DNA of 64,000 nt from Kiloniella sp. EL199 (GCF_900313065.1 NZ_OMPU01000006.1:440734-504733); one strand, 5' to 3'; positions 27,292 to 36,578 are shown, numbered from the stretch's first letter. The notes: generated from the letters alone by a model not told the origin. A program made the numbers and translations.

Positions 27292-28004
27292 TGATAACTC
27301 GTGAACAAGCCCAGAACTGTAGTAGTCTATCTGATTTTGAGTTACTAGCAAAACAAGATAATCTTTATTTTTATTGGCAAAAACTTACGACTGAGTATGT
27401 TTTTGTTCATGATTGCATGCCGGAAGGTTTTCTTGATGCCTATTATGGCTGTGACTTGGATTTAGTGTGTCCTGGTGCCTGGGCTTTTAGAAAGAGGATT
27501 TGGCCAAAGTTTACTTATCTTCAGGCAAAGAATAATGGCGAGTTTAAGCTTTATGACCCTGATAATTTAAGTGAGAAGCACTGGAACTCCTTTGGTATAA
27601 AGGACTGTCTTGTAATTTTATCGGGATCTCCAGATTTAAATTCAGTCGCATGCTTTGCTTACGATCATGCAATCATTGATCCGACGGGTATATGTTTACC
27701 ATATATTGAGATGACGATGAAGCTTGATAGTTGGCTGTATAATTCGCGACATCTAAAGCCTTATAAAAGGGAGTTCTCAGGTCTTTCTCCTAAAGAGAAA
27801 GAAGCTATTAAAATCCAAATTAATAAACCAGGCTTAACGATTGCTGAACAAGCTAGATATTTGAACATTAGTGTTCCTACCTTGAGAATTAGGAGAGAGA
27901 GAATTGCCAAAAAATATGGCGTTTCTAGTTTTTCTAGTGCAGTTCTTCTCGCAGAGAGATCTAGGGAGTTCTGTTATAGGTCAAATAAGATTAAGGTTGT
28001 TTGA
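27291..28004 (+). CDS. LuxR-type transcriptional regulator
   Basis: A 237-residue protein whose C-terminus (about 165-225) is a LuxR/GerE-like helix-turn-helix: FSGLSPKEKEAIKIQINKPGLTIAEQARYLNISVPTLRIRRERIAKKYGVSS. Residues 1-160 have the size of an autoinducer-binding domain and the WQKLTTEYVFVHDCMPEGFLDAYY segment, but I cannot see the full set of conserved AHL-contact residues (W, Y, D, P, W, G). The HTH spacing is slightly unusual, with RIRRERIAKK where most have V..H...I..KL. AGGA lies before the ATG, and translation is probably coupled to the acyltransferase. It converges on a LysR gene 25 bases away. The likely role is sensing the product of its partner; this is inferred. Confidence 0.7.
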   Translation: MITREQAQNCSSLSDFELLAKQDNLYFYWQKLTTEYVFVHDCMPEGFLDAYYGCDLDLVCPGAWAFRKRIWPKFTYLQAKNNGEFKLYDPDNLSEKHWNSFGIKDCLVILSGSPDLNSVACFAYDHAIIDPTGICLPYIEMTMKLDSWLYNSRHLKPYKREFSGLSPKEKEAIKIQINKPGLTIAEQARYLNISVPTLRIRRERIAKKYGVSSFSSAVLLAERSREFCYRSNKIKVV

Positions 28005-28028
28005 AGGAATCTGAGAAGATTTCAAAGT

Positions 28029-28946
28029 TTATGTTGCGTCTCTCTCAAGTTCTTCCAATAACCACTTATGGAATGTCTTCACTTTGTGGCTTTCAGCGAG
28101 TTCGGGTTTACAAACGAGATACCAGTCACCGCTATGGCAGGTTTTCTCGCCGAAGGGCCTGATAAGGGGAGTGTTTATGTCTCTGGGTGTAGCAAAGGGG
28201 CTGTTTGTCATGGCAATACCCCGGCCTTTGTTTGCTGCTTCCAGAGCGAGGAGATAGTTATCAAAAGTGATTGCCTGATCCGGCGCCCAGTCTGATATGC
28301 CTTCTTCCTGAAACCACATCGCCCAATCATGATTATGATTAAACAGCTGTAAAATATCGTGTTGCAGCAGATCTTCGGGGGTGTGAATAGGGCGATCGCC
28401 TGTCGTTAGATCTTTGTGGCACATGGGCGATAGACGTGCTTCAGCCAAATGGTAATAGGCCAGATCCGGATCTTTTTTTGCAGCCCAGATAATACCGACA
28501 TCCGTACCTGCACGATCAAAAGTCCAATCCAGATAAGACGTATTCAGTTGTGCCTGAATACCTTTGCTGACTTTGTAAAACTCGTGAATTCTGGGCAATA
28601 ACCAATACATGGCAACGGTTATATAGACCTGCACAAGCAGTGTTTTCGGACGTTCGAGTGATTGTACCAGACGTGCCCCGTCCGCGATGCGATCAAAGCT
28701 ATCCACAAGGATTGGTAGGTAGAGTTTGCCAGCTTCAGTCAGAACGACATTTCGACCCGCACGGGCAAACAGGTTTACCCCCAATTGGTCTTCGAGGTTT
28801 TTGATGTGATGACTTATTGCGGAGTGCGTTATGTTGAGTTCTTCGGATGCGAGGCGGAAATTCAAATGCCTTGCAGCGGATTCAAAAGCACGAAGAGCAT
28901 TCAGATTTGGTAGATGTCTTTTCTTCAGCAATATCAAAAGCCTCAA
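28029..28946 (-). CDS. LysR-type regulator (GcvA-like)
   Basis: A 305-residue LysR regulator: winged helix LNALRAFESAARHLNFRLASEELNITHSAISHHIKNLEDQLGVNLFARAGRNVVLTEAG, then a sensor domain with the WYLVCK strand near the end, as in GcvA. There is no ATG near the N-terminus; TTG codons at 28946, 28937 and 28931 are candidates. The last has GAGG nine bases upstream and may be the true start (300 residues). It is divergent from mttB with about 165 bases between, so it probably controls the mttB-DMGDH pair. The inducer is unknown. Confidence 0.85.
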   Translation of the reverse strand: MRLLILLKKRHLPNLNALRAFESAARHLNFRLASEELNITHSAISHHIKNLEDQLGVNLFARAGRNVVLTEAGKLYLPILVDSFDRIADGARLVQSLERPKTLLVQVYITVAMYWLLPRIHEFYKVSKGIQAQLNTSYLDWTFDRAGTDVGIIWAAKKDPDLAYYHLAEARLSPMCHKDLTTGDRPIHTPEDLLQHDILQLFNHNHDWAMWFQEEGISDWAPDQAITFDNYLLALEAANKGRGIAMTNSPFATPRDINTPLIRPFGEKTCHSGDWYLVCKPELAESHKVKTFHKWLLEELERDAT

Positions 28947-29112
28947 GTATAGTGTGGGAATAAATCTGGATAACTATCGAGATTTCTTATGATTATGGCA
29001 CAAAGTCAATTCTAAATGATGAGTAAAAGTGACCATTTAGTGAAAAAGGATCATTTGTCGAATTGTAAACAGAGACCGACAATGGACTCAAATATCTTTT
29101 TCGGAGATACCC

Positions 29113-30675
29113 ATGAGTGAAGTTGCTGTTTCACCCCGCCGTCGGGGAGGACGTCAAGCCCGCCAAGCCTTGCGTACTGCACCTTTAGCAGAAGACAAAC
29201 GCGCGATCCAACCTGGTTTGGAAAGCGGAAATTACAAAGTTCTCAATGATTTGCAGATCAAGCGTATTCATACTGCGGTATTGGATGTACTGGAGAATAT
29301 TGGACTTGCCGACGCAATCCCGAGCTGTATTGACGTTGTTACGGCTGCGGGTGGTGTCCTTAAAGACAATGGTCGTTTGACCTTTCCACGTGCGCTTGTC
29401 GAAGACATGTTGGTAAAGGTTAACCGCAACGTGGTACTGCATGGGCAGGACCCAAAGCACGATATGGATCTGTCAGGCAGTAAGATCTATTTTGGTACAG
29501 CGGGTGCGGCGGTCCATATGGTCGATGCCCATACAGGGGGCTATCGTGAATCAACCACGCAGGACCTATATGATATCGCACGTATGGTGGACAAGCTGGA
29601 TAATATTCACTTCTTTCAGCGCTCCGTGGTTTGTCGTGATCTCGCAGACCCCTTCGATATGGATTTTAACACCTGCTATGCGGCCATTTCGGGAACCTCT
29701 AAACATGTTGGGTCAAGTTGGGTTGAACCAAGCCATGTAAAAAAATCACTTGAGATGCTGCACACGATCGCAGGTAGTGAAAAGAAATGGCGAGAACGCC
29801 CCTTTGTCAGCATGTCCAATTGCTTTGTGGTGCCGCCTCTCAAGTTTGCGGAAGATGCCTGTCGATGCCTTGAGGTTGCCGTACGTGGAGGAATGCCTGT
29901 GCTTATGCTGTCTGCCGGGCAAGCGGGTGCAACATCGCCGGCTTCATTGGCTGGTTCTGTTGTGCAGGAAGTCGCCGAAGTTCTTGCAGGTCTTGTTTAT
30001 GTAAACGCTGTTCAGCTCGGAGCTCCTGCGGTTTTTGGAACCTGGCCTTTTGTTTCTGATTTAAGAACAGGCGCTATGAGTGGCGGTAGTGGAGAGCAAG
30101 CTTTGCTGGTGGCTGCCTGTGCCCAGATGGGGCGGTTTTATGATTTACCGACCGGGGTTCCCAGTGGAATGTGTGATTCCAAAATTCCTGATTATCAGGC
30201 CGGGGCCGAAAAAGGCTATAATCATGCTGTGACAGGAAATTCGGGAACGAACCTGGTTTATGAAGCGGCTGGCATGCATGCCAGCCTTTTAGGCATGTGT
30301 ATGGAAAGCCTTGTCCTTGATAATGATACAATCGGGTCTGTTTTACGTACGGTTCGGGGTATTGATGTTAACGAAGACACCCTTTCGCTTGAAGCAATTC
30401 GTCAGGTTTGTGAAGAGGGACCGGGGCATTATCTTGGCTCGGATCAAACGCTTTCTGTGATGGAAACAGAATATTTTTATCCCGAAACATCGGATCGTAG
30501 CAGTCCCAATGAATGGGAAGAGAAAGAAAGACCAACATCTCTGTCGAAGGCGACAAACATAGTACGGGAAACAATGAACAGTCATTTTCCACGTCATATC
30601 AGCGATAAAATTGACCAGAAAATCAGGGCTGAATACGATATCAAACTGTCCCGGGATCTGATGACTGCAAAGTAA
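29113..30675 (+). CDS. MttB-family (trimethylamine/quaternary amine) corrinoid methyltransferase
   Basis: A 520-residue protein of the MttB superfamily (TIM barrel), which moves a methyl group from an amine to a corrinoid protein. Recognisable parts are the start of the fold (NDLQIKRIHTAVLDVLENIGLADAIPSCIDVVTAAGG), YFGTAGAAVHMVDAHTGGYRESTTQDLYDIARMVD, and GCxV-like glycine-rich strands. There is no in-frame amber codon, so it is a non-pyrrolysine member; those studied include glycine betaine:corrinoid methyltransferase (MtgB) and related betaine enzymes. No corrinoid-protein gene lies here. GGAG sits before the ATG. Co-directional with the DMGDH-like gene 88 bases downstream, which suggests use of methylated amines such as glycine betaine; the exact substrate is not determined. 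Confidence 0.88.
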   Translation: MSEVAVSPRRRGGRQARQALRTAPLAEDKRAIQPGLESGNYKVLNDLQIKRIHTAVLDVLENIGLADAIPSCIDVVTAAGGVLKDNGRLTFPRALVEDMLVKVNRNVVLHGQDPKHDMDLSGSKIYFGTAGAAVHMVDAHTGGYRESTTQDLYDIARMVDKLDNIHFFQRSVVCRDLADPFDMDFNTCYAAISGTSKHVGSSWVEPSHVKKSLEMLHTIAGSEKKWRERPFVSMSNCFVVPPLKFAEDACRCLEVAVRGGMPVLMLSAGQAGATSPASLAGSVVQEVAEVLAGLVYVNAVQLGAPAVFGTWPFVSDLRTGAMSGGSGEQALLVAACAQMGRFYDLPTGVPSGMCDSKIPDYQAGAEKGYNHAVTGNSGTNLVYEAAGMHASLLGMCMESLVLDNDTIGSVLRTVRGIDVNEDTLSLEAIRQVCEEGPGHYLGSDQTLSVMETEYFYPETSDRSSPNEWEEKERPTSLSKATNIVRETMNSHFPRHISDKIDQKIRAEYDIKLSRDLMTAK

Positions 30676-30763
30676 AGCTTTAAGATCTGGTTATAGAAAA
30701 CTGGATTAAGCCAATAATAAAGTATGATCAAAGGTAAATGATAAGAAGAACAGGACGTGAATT

Positions 30764-33196
30764 ATGAAAAATCATGCAAGAGTTGTCATCATTGGCGGAG
30801 GTGCTGTCGGCTGTAGTGCGGCCTATCATCTGGCAAAAATGGGATGTCGTGATGTTGTGCTGCTCGAAATGGATGAGTTGACGTCTGGTTCTACTTGGCA
30901 TGCCGCTGGAAATTGCCCGACCTATTCCAGCAGTGTCAATATCATGAAGATGCAAACTTATGGTGTTGAATTGTATCATCGGCTTGCGGGCGAAGTTGAC
31001 TATCCCATGAACTATACCCGTACGGGATCCATTCGTTTGGCACAGAGTGATGAACGGATGCTTGAGTTTAAACATGTTCAGGCCATGGCAAAGGCACAGG
31101 GGCTGGATTATGAAATCCTGACGCCTGGTGAAATGAAAGAGTATTATCCTTATTTGGAAATACATGATTGTGTTGGGGGATTGTGGGATCCTTTGGATGG
31201 GGATATTGACCCTAGCCAGTTAACACAGGCCTATGCAAAAGGCGCACGCGATTTGGGGGTACAAATCCAGCGCTTTAATCGGGTGACAGCCATTACACAA
31301 ACCCCGAATGGCGAGTGGCGCGTCGATTGTGAAAAGGGGTCTGTTACCTGTGAAAAGGTCATTAACGCAGGTGGCTATCGAGGCGGTGAAATTGCTGCAA
31401 TGGTTGGACAGTATGTCCCGATCGTGACACTTTCTCATCAGTTTCTGGTAACGGATGCAATACCTGAACTGGAAGCGTTGGATAAAAAGCTACCGCTCTT
31501 CAGAGACCCTGATGATAGCTATTATCTTCGTCAGGAGCGCGCGGGACTTATTCTTGGTCCCTATGAGTGGAAAGCGACCCCCTATTGGCTGGATGGTTTG
31601 CCTGAGAATTTTGCTTCGCAATTGTGGAGTGACGATCTTGATCGGATTGAATGGTACATAAGTCAGGCTATGGCACGTGTTCCTGTTCTTGAAAAGGGCG
31701 GTGTTTCCCGTGTTATCAACGGTCCAATTCCCTACACACCAGATGGTTTGCCTTATATTGGGCCTGCTTACGGACTGGATAATTTCTATCATTGCTGTGG
31801 CTTTAGTTTTGGTATTACTCAATCAGGCGGGGCGGGCAAAATTATTGCCGAGCAAGTTTTGGAAGGTGAGTCTGAATGGGATATGTGGATGCTGGATCCA
31901 CGTCGATATACCGATTATGCTACACAAAAGTATGTCGTTGAAAAGGCGATTGAAGTTTATCAGAACGAATATGCAATTCCTTTTCCTCACGAAGAGCGTC
32001 CTGCAGGCCGCCCCGCAAAAATGACCCCGGTATACGAAAAGCTGAAACAAAAGGGGGCTTTCTTTGGTGCAAGGGGGGGCTGGGAGCGGGCTGTTTGGTT
32101 CCCGCAAACGGATCGTCCTGATGCGCAAACGGTTTCTTTTTTAGATGAGCGTCGAAACTGGAATGATGCCGTTAAATTCGAGTGTAAAGCTGTGCGCGAA
32201 CGTGTCGGTGTTCTAGACCTTGGCGGCTTCACAAAATATGAAGTTACCGGTCCGGGGGCAACGGCATGGCTTGATTACATGATTGCGGGGAAAATGCCAC
32301 GGGTTGGTGGTATGTCCCTGTCATACTTCCTGTCTCGCAAAGGTCATGTGATGACGGAAATGACCATCACAAGGTTGGCGGAAGATCACTACTGGCTTAT
32401 TTCTGCCGGTGCGGGTGAGTGGCATGATGAAGACTGGCTTCTCTCGAACATGCCGGGCGATGGTTCCGTCGAGTTTGAAAACCTCACTGATCGCTATGGA
32501 ACACTGGTTGTGGCTGGACCTCGTTCCAGGGATCTGCTTGGCAAAATTACCAAATCAGACCTTTCCAACACGGCTTTCCCCTGGCTTACAACCCAGAGCA
32601 TGGAAATTGGGTATTGTCCTGATATTCTGGCCATGCGGGTTAACTATGTTGGTGAACTCGGTTGGGAATTACATGTCCCCATGGAGTTCCTGGGGCAGGT
32701 ATATGATAATGTAATGGAGGCGGGTGAAGAGTATGGTGTTGCCGATTTCGGCCTCTATGCCATGGATTCATTACGGCTGGAGAAATGTTATCGCTCCTGG
32801 AAGGTTGATATCATTCATGAATATACACCTTTTGAATTGTCCTTGGATCGGTTTGTTGATTTGGATAAAGGCCCGTTCCTGGGGCGTGAAGCTTTAAAAA
32901 AGCATCTTGAAGGCGGTATCAAGGAAAGGTTTGTTCCTTTGATTATTGATACGACCATTGCTGAGGCACCTTACTGTTCACCAATTTTCAAAGGTGATGA
33001 AATTGTCGGGATATCTTCATCTGGCGGATATGGCCATACAATCGAAAAGAATATTGCCTTGAGCTTTGTTCGAACTGATTTGGCTGTAGAAGGGACTGAA
33101 CTTGAAGTCAGTATTCTGGGAAAACGTTATCCTGCGATTGTTTCCAGTGAGCCACTCTATGATCCGAAAAACAAAAAGCTTCGTGATGTAGAATAG
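30764..33196 (+). CDS. Dimethylglycine/sarcosine dehydrogenase-like FAD protein with GcvT domains
   Basis: An 810-residue, two-part enzyme. The N-terminal half is a DAO-type FAD oxidoreductase (dinucleotide motif VVIIGGGAVGCSAAYHLAKMG; His46 in GSTWHAAGN, which in dimethylglycine dehydrogenase carries covalent FAD). The C-terminal half, from about residue 430, is a GcvT-like folate-binding domain (GVLDLGGFTKYEVTGPGATAWLD, GELGWELHVP, then the GcvT C-terminal barrel). It would oxidise an N-methyl group and hand the one-carbon unit to tetrahydrofolate. It follows mttB with AGGACG before its ATG. It may act after loss of a methyl group by the MttB protein. Electron acceptor and substrate (dimethylglycine, sarcosine or other) are not certain. 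Confidence 0.9.
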   Translation: MKNHARVVIIGGGAVGCSAAYHLAKMGCRDVVLLEMDELTSGSTWHAAGNCPTYSSSVNIMKMQTYGVELYHRLAGEVDYPMNYTRTGSIRLAQSDERMLEFKHVQAMAKAQGLDYEILTPGEMKEYYPYLEIHDCVGGLWDPLDGDIDPSQLTQAYAKGARDLGVQIQRFNRVTAITQTPNGEWRVDCEKGSVTCEKVINAGGYRGGEIAAMVGQYVPIVTLSHQFLVTDAIPELEALDKKLPLFRDPDDSYYLRQERAGLILGPYEWKATPYWLDGLPENFASQLWSDDLDRIEWYISQAMARVPVLEKGGVSRVINGPIPYTPDGLPYIGPAYGLDNFYHCCGFSFGITQSGGAGKIIAEQVLEGESEWDMWMLDPRRYTDYATQKYVVEKAIEVYQNEYAIPFPHEERPAGRPAKMTPVYEKLKQKGAFFGARGGWERAVWFPQTDRPDAQTVSFLDERRNWNDAVKFECKAVRERVGVLDLGGFTKYEVTGPGATAWLDYMIAGKMPRVGGMSLSYFLSRKGHVMTEMTITRLAEDHYWLISAGAGEWHDEDWLLSNMPGDGSVEFENLTDRYGTLVVAGPRSRDLLGKITKSDLSNTAFPWLTTQSMEIGYCPDILAMRVNYVGELGWELHVPMEFLGQVYDNVMEAGEEYGVADFGLYAMDSLRLEKCYRSWKVDIIHEYTPFELSLDRFVDLDKGPFLGREALKKHLEGGIKERFVPLIIDTTIAEAPYCSPIFKGDEIVGISSSGGYGHTIEKNIALSFVRTDLAVEGTELEVSILGKRYPAIVSSEPLYDPKNKKLRDVE

Positions 33197-33218
33197 CTTT
33201 CGGCACCAAGCTTGAGCG

Positions 33219-33256
33219 CTCAGGCATGAAGTACGGCATTGCCTTTCATGCCTGAG
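33219..33256. terminator. Hairpin between convergent DMGDH-like gene and flagellar operon
   Basis: A perfect 12-bp inverted repeat (CTCAGGCATGAA at 33219-33230, TTCATGCCTGAG at 33245-33256) with a 14-base loop between two convergent genes. No long T tract follows, so its strength as a terminator is uncertain. Confidence 0.7.
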
Positions 33257-33284
33257 TCATATTTATCAAAGTTATCTAACGAGT

Positions 33285-34754
33285 TTAAGCCATCGTACTG
33301 TTGTGAGAGCCTGCTATTAATTTTTGCGAGCTTTGACTTAGCTTTTCCCAATCCTCTGAAACTTCAAAGGTCAGCTTTCCGGCAAAGCCTGTGGCTTCAT
33401 TTGCCCCGTAGAACAGGTCAGATATTTTGACTTCCATTGTTTTGGGTAGACTGTTTCTGCTTCTGATAACAAGGTCAAAACGTCCTTTTTTGACAAGGCC
33501 ATCAAACTGCATTTCGCCATCGCGGCTCATTTCTACCTCCAGTTTGAAACGTGTCACTTCTTCACGATCCAAACCGCCGCGTCCTTTTGTGTCATGTTCT
33601 CTGTCTCTAACAAAAAGGTTCGCTTGGTGTAACTGATTATCGTGAAGAATAGGGAGCTGAGTCATCCGCCATTCGCCCTGTCCTGTTTCTACTGGTCTTG
33701 TTGTTATGAGGCTACTCTCATTGCTTAACTGTTGTGCCAGTTCAGGGCGACCTGCGGCACGTAACAGTGAAAGCGTGTCCTCTCCGGCCCAGCTTCTGGG
33801 GGCATTGGATTTCAAGGCATTAAGAAATAACAAAATGCCTGATGTTAATGCAGGGCCTTTTTGGGGGAGGTGACTTGCCAGCGCATTAAACTGCCCCTGT
33901 TGTCCTAAAGTGGTAAGGGCACTTTGCAGTACTTGTCGTAAATCCTGTCCTGGTTGGGACGATGCCGTCGATAGGCGGGATGTGTCACCAGCTTTTATAC
34001 CCTCTGGATCGTCTAAAGAGAGAAGGGTGAGAGATATCTGCGTCCCCACTGGTAAGGAGGCTTTGATCGCGAGTTGAATTGTACCTATGGCCGTTTGTAC
34101 CACAGGATTTCCCTGTGTGTTTCCTGTCACGGTGGCTTTCAGTATGATCGACTGCTGTGATGTTGTTGGCTGTGATACTGGCGGGGTACCTGATGGTGGC
34201 GTCGTTAAATTCGTCTGCTGTGCTGGTGCTGGTATAAAACCGGGTGTAACTTGCGGAGCTGCGCTTTTTGGGGGAGGACCCAAGACTTCCATTTTTACGG
34301 AAAATTGCGCGGCGACTTGTAAGTTTTGTAGCGTTTTGGGAAGGGGGACAGATGTTCCATCTGTCGGTTTGCTGACAAGTGTTGCCTGCAACTGATGACT
34401 CAGGCTGAGTTTATCTGTCGGGTTTTGCTGTATTGATCCGGGTTGGCCCTTTGTTCTGTCGCTTTGGGGGAAAATGAGAACTTCAAAGGGCGGACGATGC
34501 GTTTTGAATTGAACAAGAACTTCTGTTCCGGCGGGAAGTTTAACATTCGTATTAACAGATAGTTCACCCAATATAGTTTGGACGAGTAATTGCCCTTGTG
34601 ATGTTTGCCCTTTGACTGTGCCACTTAAGTTTTCTTGTATCTTCTGGTTTGTCAGCGCTGGTGGATAATTCGCAAGGGTGCTGACCTGTGCTGTTTGTGC
34701 TGTACTCGATGGAGCAGTAGGTGTTGTCGCAAGAGGGAGCCGGACCTTATTCAT
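33285..34754 (-). CDS. Hypothetical flagellar protein with FliK-like C-terminal region
   Basis: A 489-residue protein, not recognised with certainty. Residues 1-240 are rich in Thr, Gln, Pro and Ser, likely disordered, with two beta-rich repeats (KLPAGTEVLVQFK and SLPVGTQISLTLL). The C-terminal 150 residues contain RFKLEVEMSRDGEMQFDGLVKKGRFDLVIRS, which resembles the hook-length-control domain of FliK. The ATG overlaps the end of flhG by 8 bases, so it is the last gene of the flagellar block. A second, classical FliK is encoded at 48300-49796, so this may be a FliK paralogue or another export-gate substrate. No signal peptide is seen, as expected for a type III exported or cytoplasmic protein. 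Confidence 0.6.
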   Translation of the reverse strand: MNKVRLPLATTPTAPSSTAQTAQVSTLANYPPALTNQKIQENLSGTVKGQTSQGQLLVQTILGELSVNTNVKLPAGTEVLVQFKTHRPPFEVLIFPQSDRTKGQPGSIQQNPTDKLSLSHQLQATLVSKPTDGTSVPLPKTLQNLQVAAQFSVKMEVLGPPPKSAAPQVTPGFIPAPAQQTNLTTPPSGTPPVSQPTTSQQSIILKATVTGNTQGNPVVQTAIGTIQLAIKASLPVGTQISLTLLSLDDPEGIKAGDTSRLSTASSQPGQDLRQVLQSALTTLGQQGQFNALASHLPQKGPALTSGILLFLNALKSNAPRSWAGEDTLSLLRAAGRPELAQQLSNESSLITTRPVETGQGEWRMTQLPILHDNQLHQANLFVRDREHDTKGRGGLDREEVTRFKLEVEMSRDGEMQFDGLVKKGRFDLVIRSRNSLPKTMEVKISDLFYGANEATGFAGKLTFEVSEDWEKLSQSSQKLIAGSHNSTMA

Positions 34755-35544
34755 CCCCTTTTAGCAAATTCCTTGCAATCTGTTCTACACGCTCTGCCGC
34801 AGTAGATGACGGATACCTTACAAGTAGCGGAGTTTGATTGCGAATTGCTTCCTTTACCTTGTTGTCTCGAACAATAATACCGGCAAGCGGCGGTGTTAAC
34901 TTCAAGAAGGATTCACAGGCTTTTCGAATGGTATTGTAAGTCTTGTGTCCATCGTGTTCTGTTTCCGCCATGTTGACTATAACACGCAAATCAGCATCCG
35001 GGCGCTGTATTTTTGTCAACTTGATAAAGGCGTAAGCATCTGTGAGTGAGGTTGGTTCATCCGTAGTGATAACCAGACATACCTGTGCTTGTGATGCTAA
35101 CTGGCGAACGGTTCTGTCAACTCCAGCGCCGAGATCCAGAATAATCCGGTCATAGGATTCAGATAGTGCAGCCAGACCTGTTGTCAGGCTATTCAGGCGA
35201 GGTGCTGGCAGGTTCGCCAGATTTCCTGAACCCGAGCGCCCGGCAACAATATCAAAACCTCCGTCGGGATAGCGTACTGCGGCTTCTTCTAACGAGTAGC
35301 GACCTGTCAGAACACCCCCCATGTCTTTATTGGGGGCCAAACCAAGCTGGATATCAACATTCGCAAGTCCGAGGTCACCATCAAATAACAAAGTTCGGCA
35401 CCCCAGACTCGACAAGGCGTGTGACAGGGTAATAGATAGCCATGTCTTTCCGACCCCACCTTTACCTGATGCTATTGCAATCATGTTCTTGCAGAGTGAT
35501 CTGTTGTGCAGGGATTGAACATTATGGTTTTTAGCTTGGTTCAT
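34747..35544 (-). CDS. flhG: FlhG (FleN/YlxH), MinD-like ATPase controlling flagellar number
   Basis: A 265-residue MinD/ParA-type ATPase. The deviant Walker A motif is SGKGGVGKT (Lys28 and Lys33), and FDGDLGLANVDIQLGL and ILDLGAGVDRTV follow as in FlhG. It limits the number and place of flagella by stimulating the FlhF GTPase. The start overlaps the flhF stop by one base (TGATG), the usual flhF-flhG order. A short N-terminal region (residues 1-20) before the Walker motif could hold the FlhF-activating helix. Confidence 0.93.
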   Translation of the reverse strand: MNQAKNHNVQSLHNRSLCKNMIAIASGKGGVGKTWLSITLSHALSSLGCRTLLFDGDLGLANVDIQLGLAPNKDMGGVLTGRYSLEEAAVRYPDGGFDIVAGRSGSGNLANLPAPRLNSLTTGLAALSESYDRIILDLGAGVDRTVRQLASQAQVCLVITTDEPTSLTDAYAFIKLTKIQRPDADLRVIVNMAETEHDGHKTYNTIRKACESFLKLTPPLAGIIVRDNKVKEAIRNQTPLLVRYPSSTAAERVEQIARNLLKGDE

Positions 35545-36521
35545 CAGCGTGTGCCTGTTGCAAGAGAGTGCTGTTGGGATTCCAGTCTGGTCGGAAGCAA
35601 TAGCCGTGCCAAAGATACTGGATTTATGGGGGATAATCCGTCTGCGATATGTGGTGAAATACCAGCAGCCATAAATGTAAGTTCTGCGCTATGGGCAGCT
35701 GTAAGCAATCCACCAAAACGGCGGGTCATATCCAGCTTTGTTGGAATTATGTACTTGGTGTTCAAGGATTTGAATGCGGCAGCTTTATCAGCCGTTTCAT
35801 AAACATCGCCACCGGCAGGAATAATCAGTGTGGATACTGCATTAGAGATCTGGGCAAAATCTGCCAGATAATTCAGGGCATCATCGTCAAAGGGGTTCAC
35901 GCCCATTGTATCAACTAATAACAGGTGGCCAGATGCTGTCTGCTTGACACATTCGGCCAGTTTTTCTGGCGTCTCTGCAATATCCAGATTTATCTGAAGG
36001 CGATGACAGAAAGTAGCGATCTGTTCTACGCCACCGGTTTTTTCTGCATCAATTGTTATTACCGTGGTGGGGATGTCTGATAATCTGGCCTTGGCACACA
36101 GCTTTGCGATGGTTGAGGTTTTTCCATCCCCTGGAGAGCCGACGAGCATCAAAGGCTTTGATAACGCTCGGTTGGGGATTTGCCCAAAGTGAAAATTGTT
36201 ATCCAGAGCACCCGCCAGTGAAATATGCCATTCAGACGCTGGAATGCCCATAGCATGCCCTACAAGCATGTCGATCATTTCACTGGGCAGGCGATGAAAA
36301 TCAAGCACCTCTGTTATTTCATCGACAATATCTACATCGTCCTGAGGGTCGCTAATTGAGAAGTCGTTCACAGGTTCATCATCCAAACCTGCTGTAACTC
36401 TAACGCCTTGGCCGGGGCCTAATTCATCTGTAGCGAGAATGATCGCGTCTTCACCCAAATCGAGGCGAACCTGATCCATGGCGTCAGGCAAATTTTCAGC
36501 GATATAATGCTTTAAACGCAT
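35544..36521 (-). CDS. flhF: FlhF, SRP-type GTPase for flagellar placement
   Basis: A 325-residue SRP-family GTPase. The N-terminal B domain includes DLGEDAIILATDELG; the P-loop is GSPGDGKTSTIAKL (Lys134), with GDG in place of the more usual GVG; DTMGVNPFD corresponds to G3, and TKLDMTRRFGGLL is the G4/closing region. FlhF directs where the first flagellar ring is built, at a pole in many bacteria. It is shorter than many FlhF proteins because the B/N linker is short. The G3 motif departs from DTAGR, so GTP hydrolysis may differ. It lies between flhA and flhG. Confidence 0.92.
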   Translation of the reverse strand: MRLKHYIAENLPDAMDQVRLDLGEDAIILATDELGPGQGVRVTAGLDDEPVNDFSISDPQDDVDIVDEITEVLDFHRLPSEMIDMLVGHAMGIPASEWHISLAGALDNNFHFGQIPNRALSKPLMLVGSPGDGKTSTIAKLCAKARLSDIPTTVITIDAEKTGGVEQIATFCHRLQINLDIAETPEKLAECVKQTASGHLLLVDTMGVNPFDDDALNYLADFAQISNAVSTLIIPAGGDVYETADKAAAFKSLNTKYIIPTKLDMTRRFGGLLTAAHSAELTFMAAGISPHIADGLSPINPVSLARLLLPTRLESQQHSLATGTR

Positions 36522-36578
36522 GTTACTGCTGCTCCTGCCTGATAAAGTTGATGATATGTTTTACAAAGGTCATAGGAG

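Noticed and set aside
29113-30675. Pyrrolysine (in-frame amber) in the mttB homologue
   Set aside because: The frame is open for 520 codons without an internal TAG, so it is a non-Pyl member.
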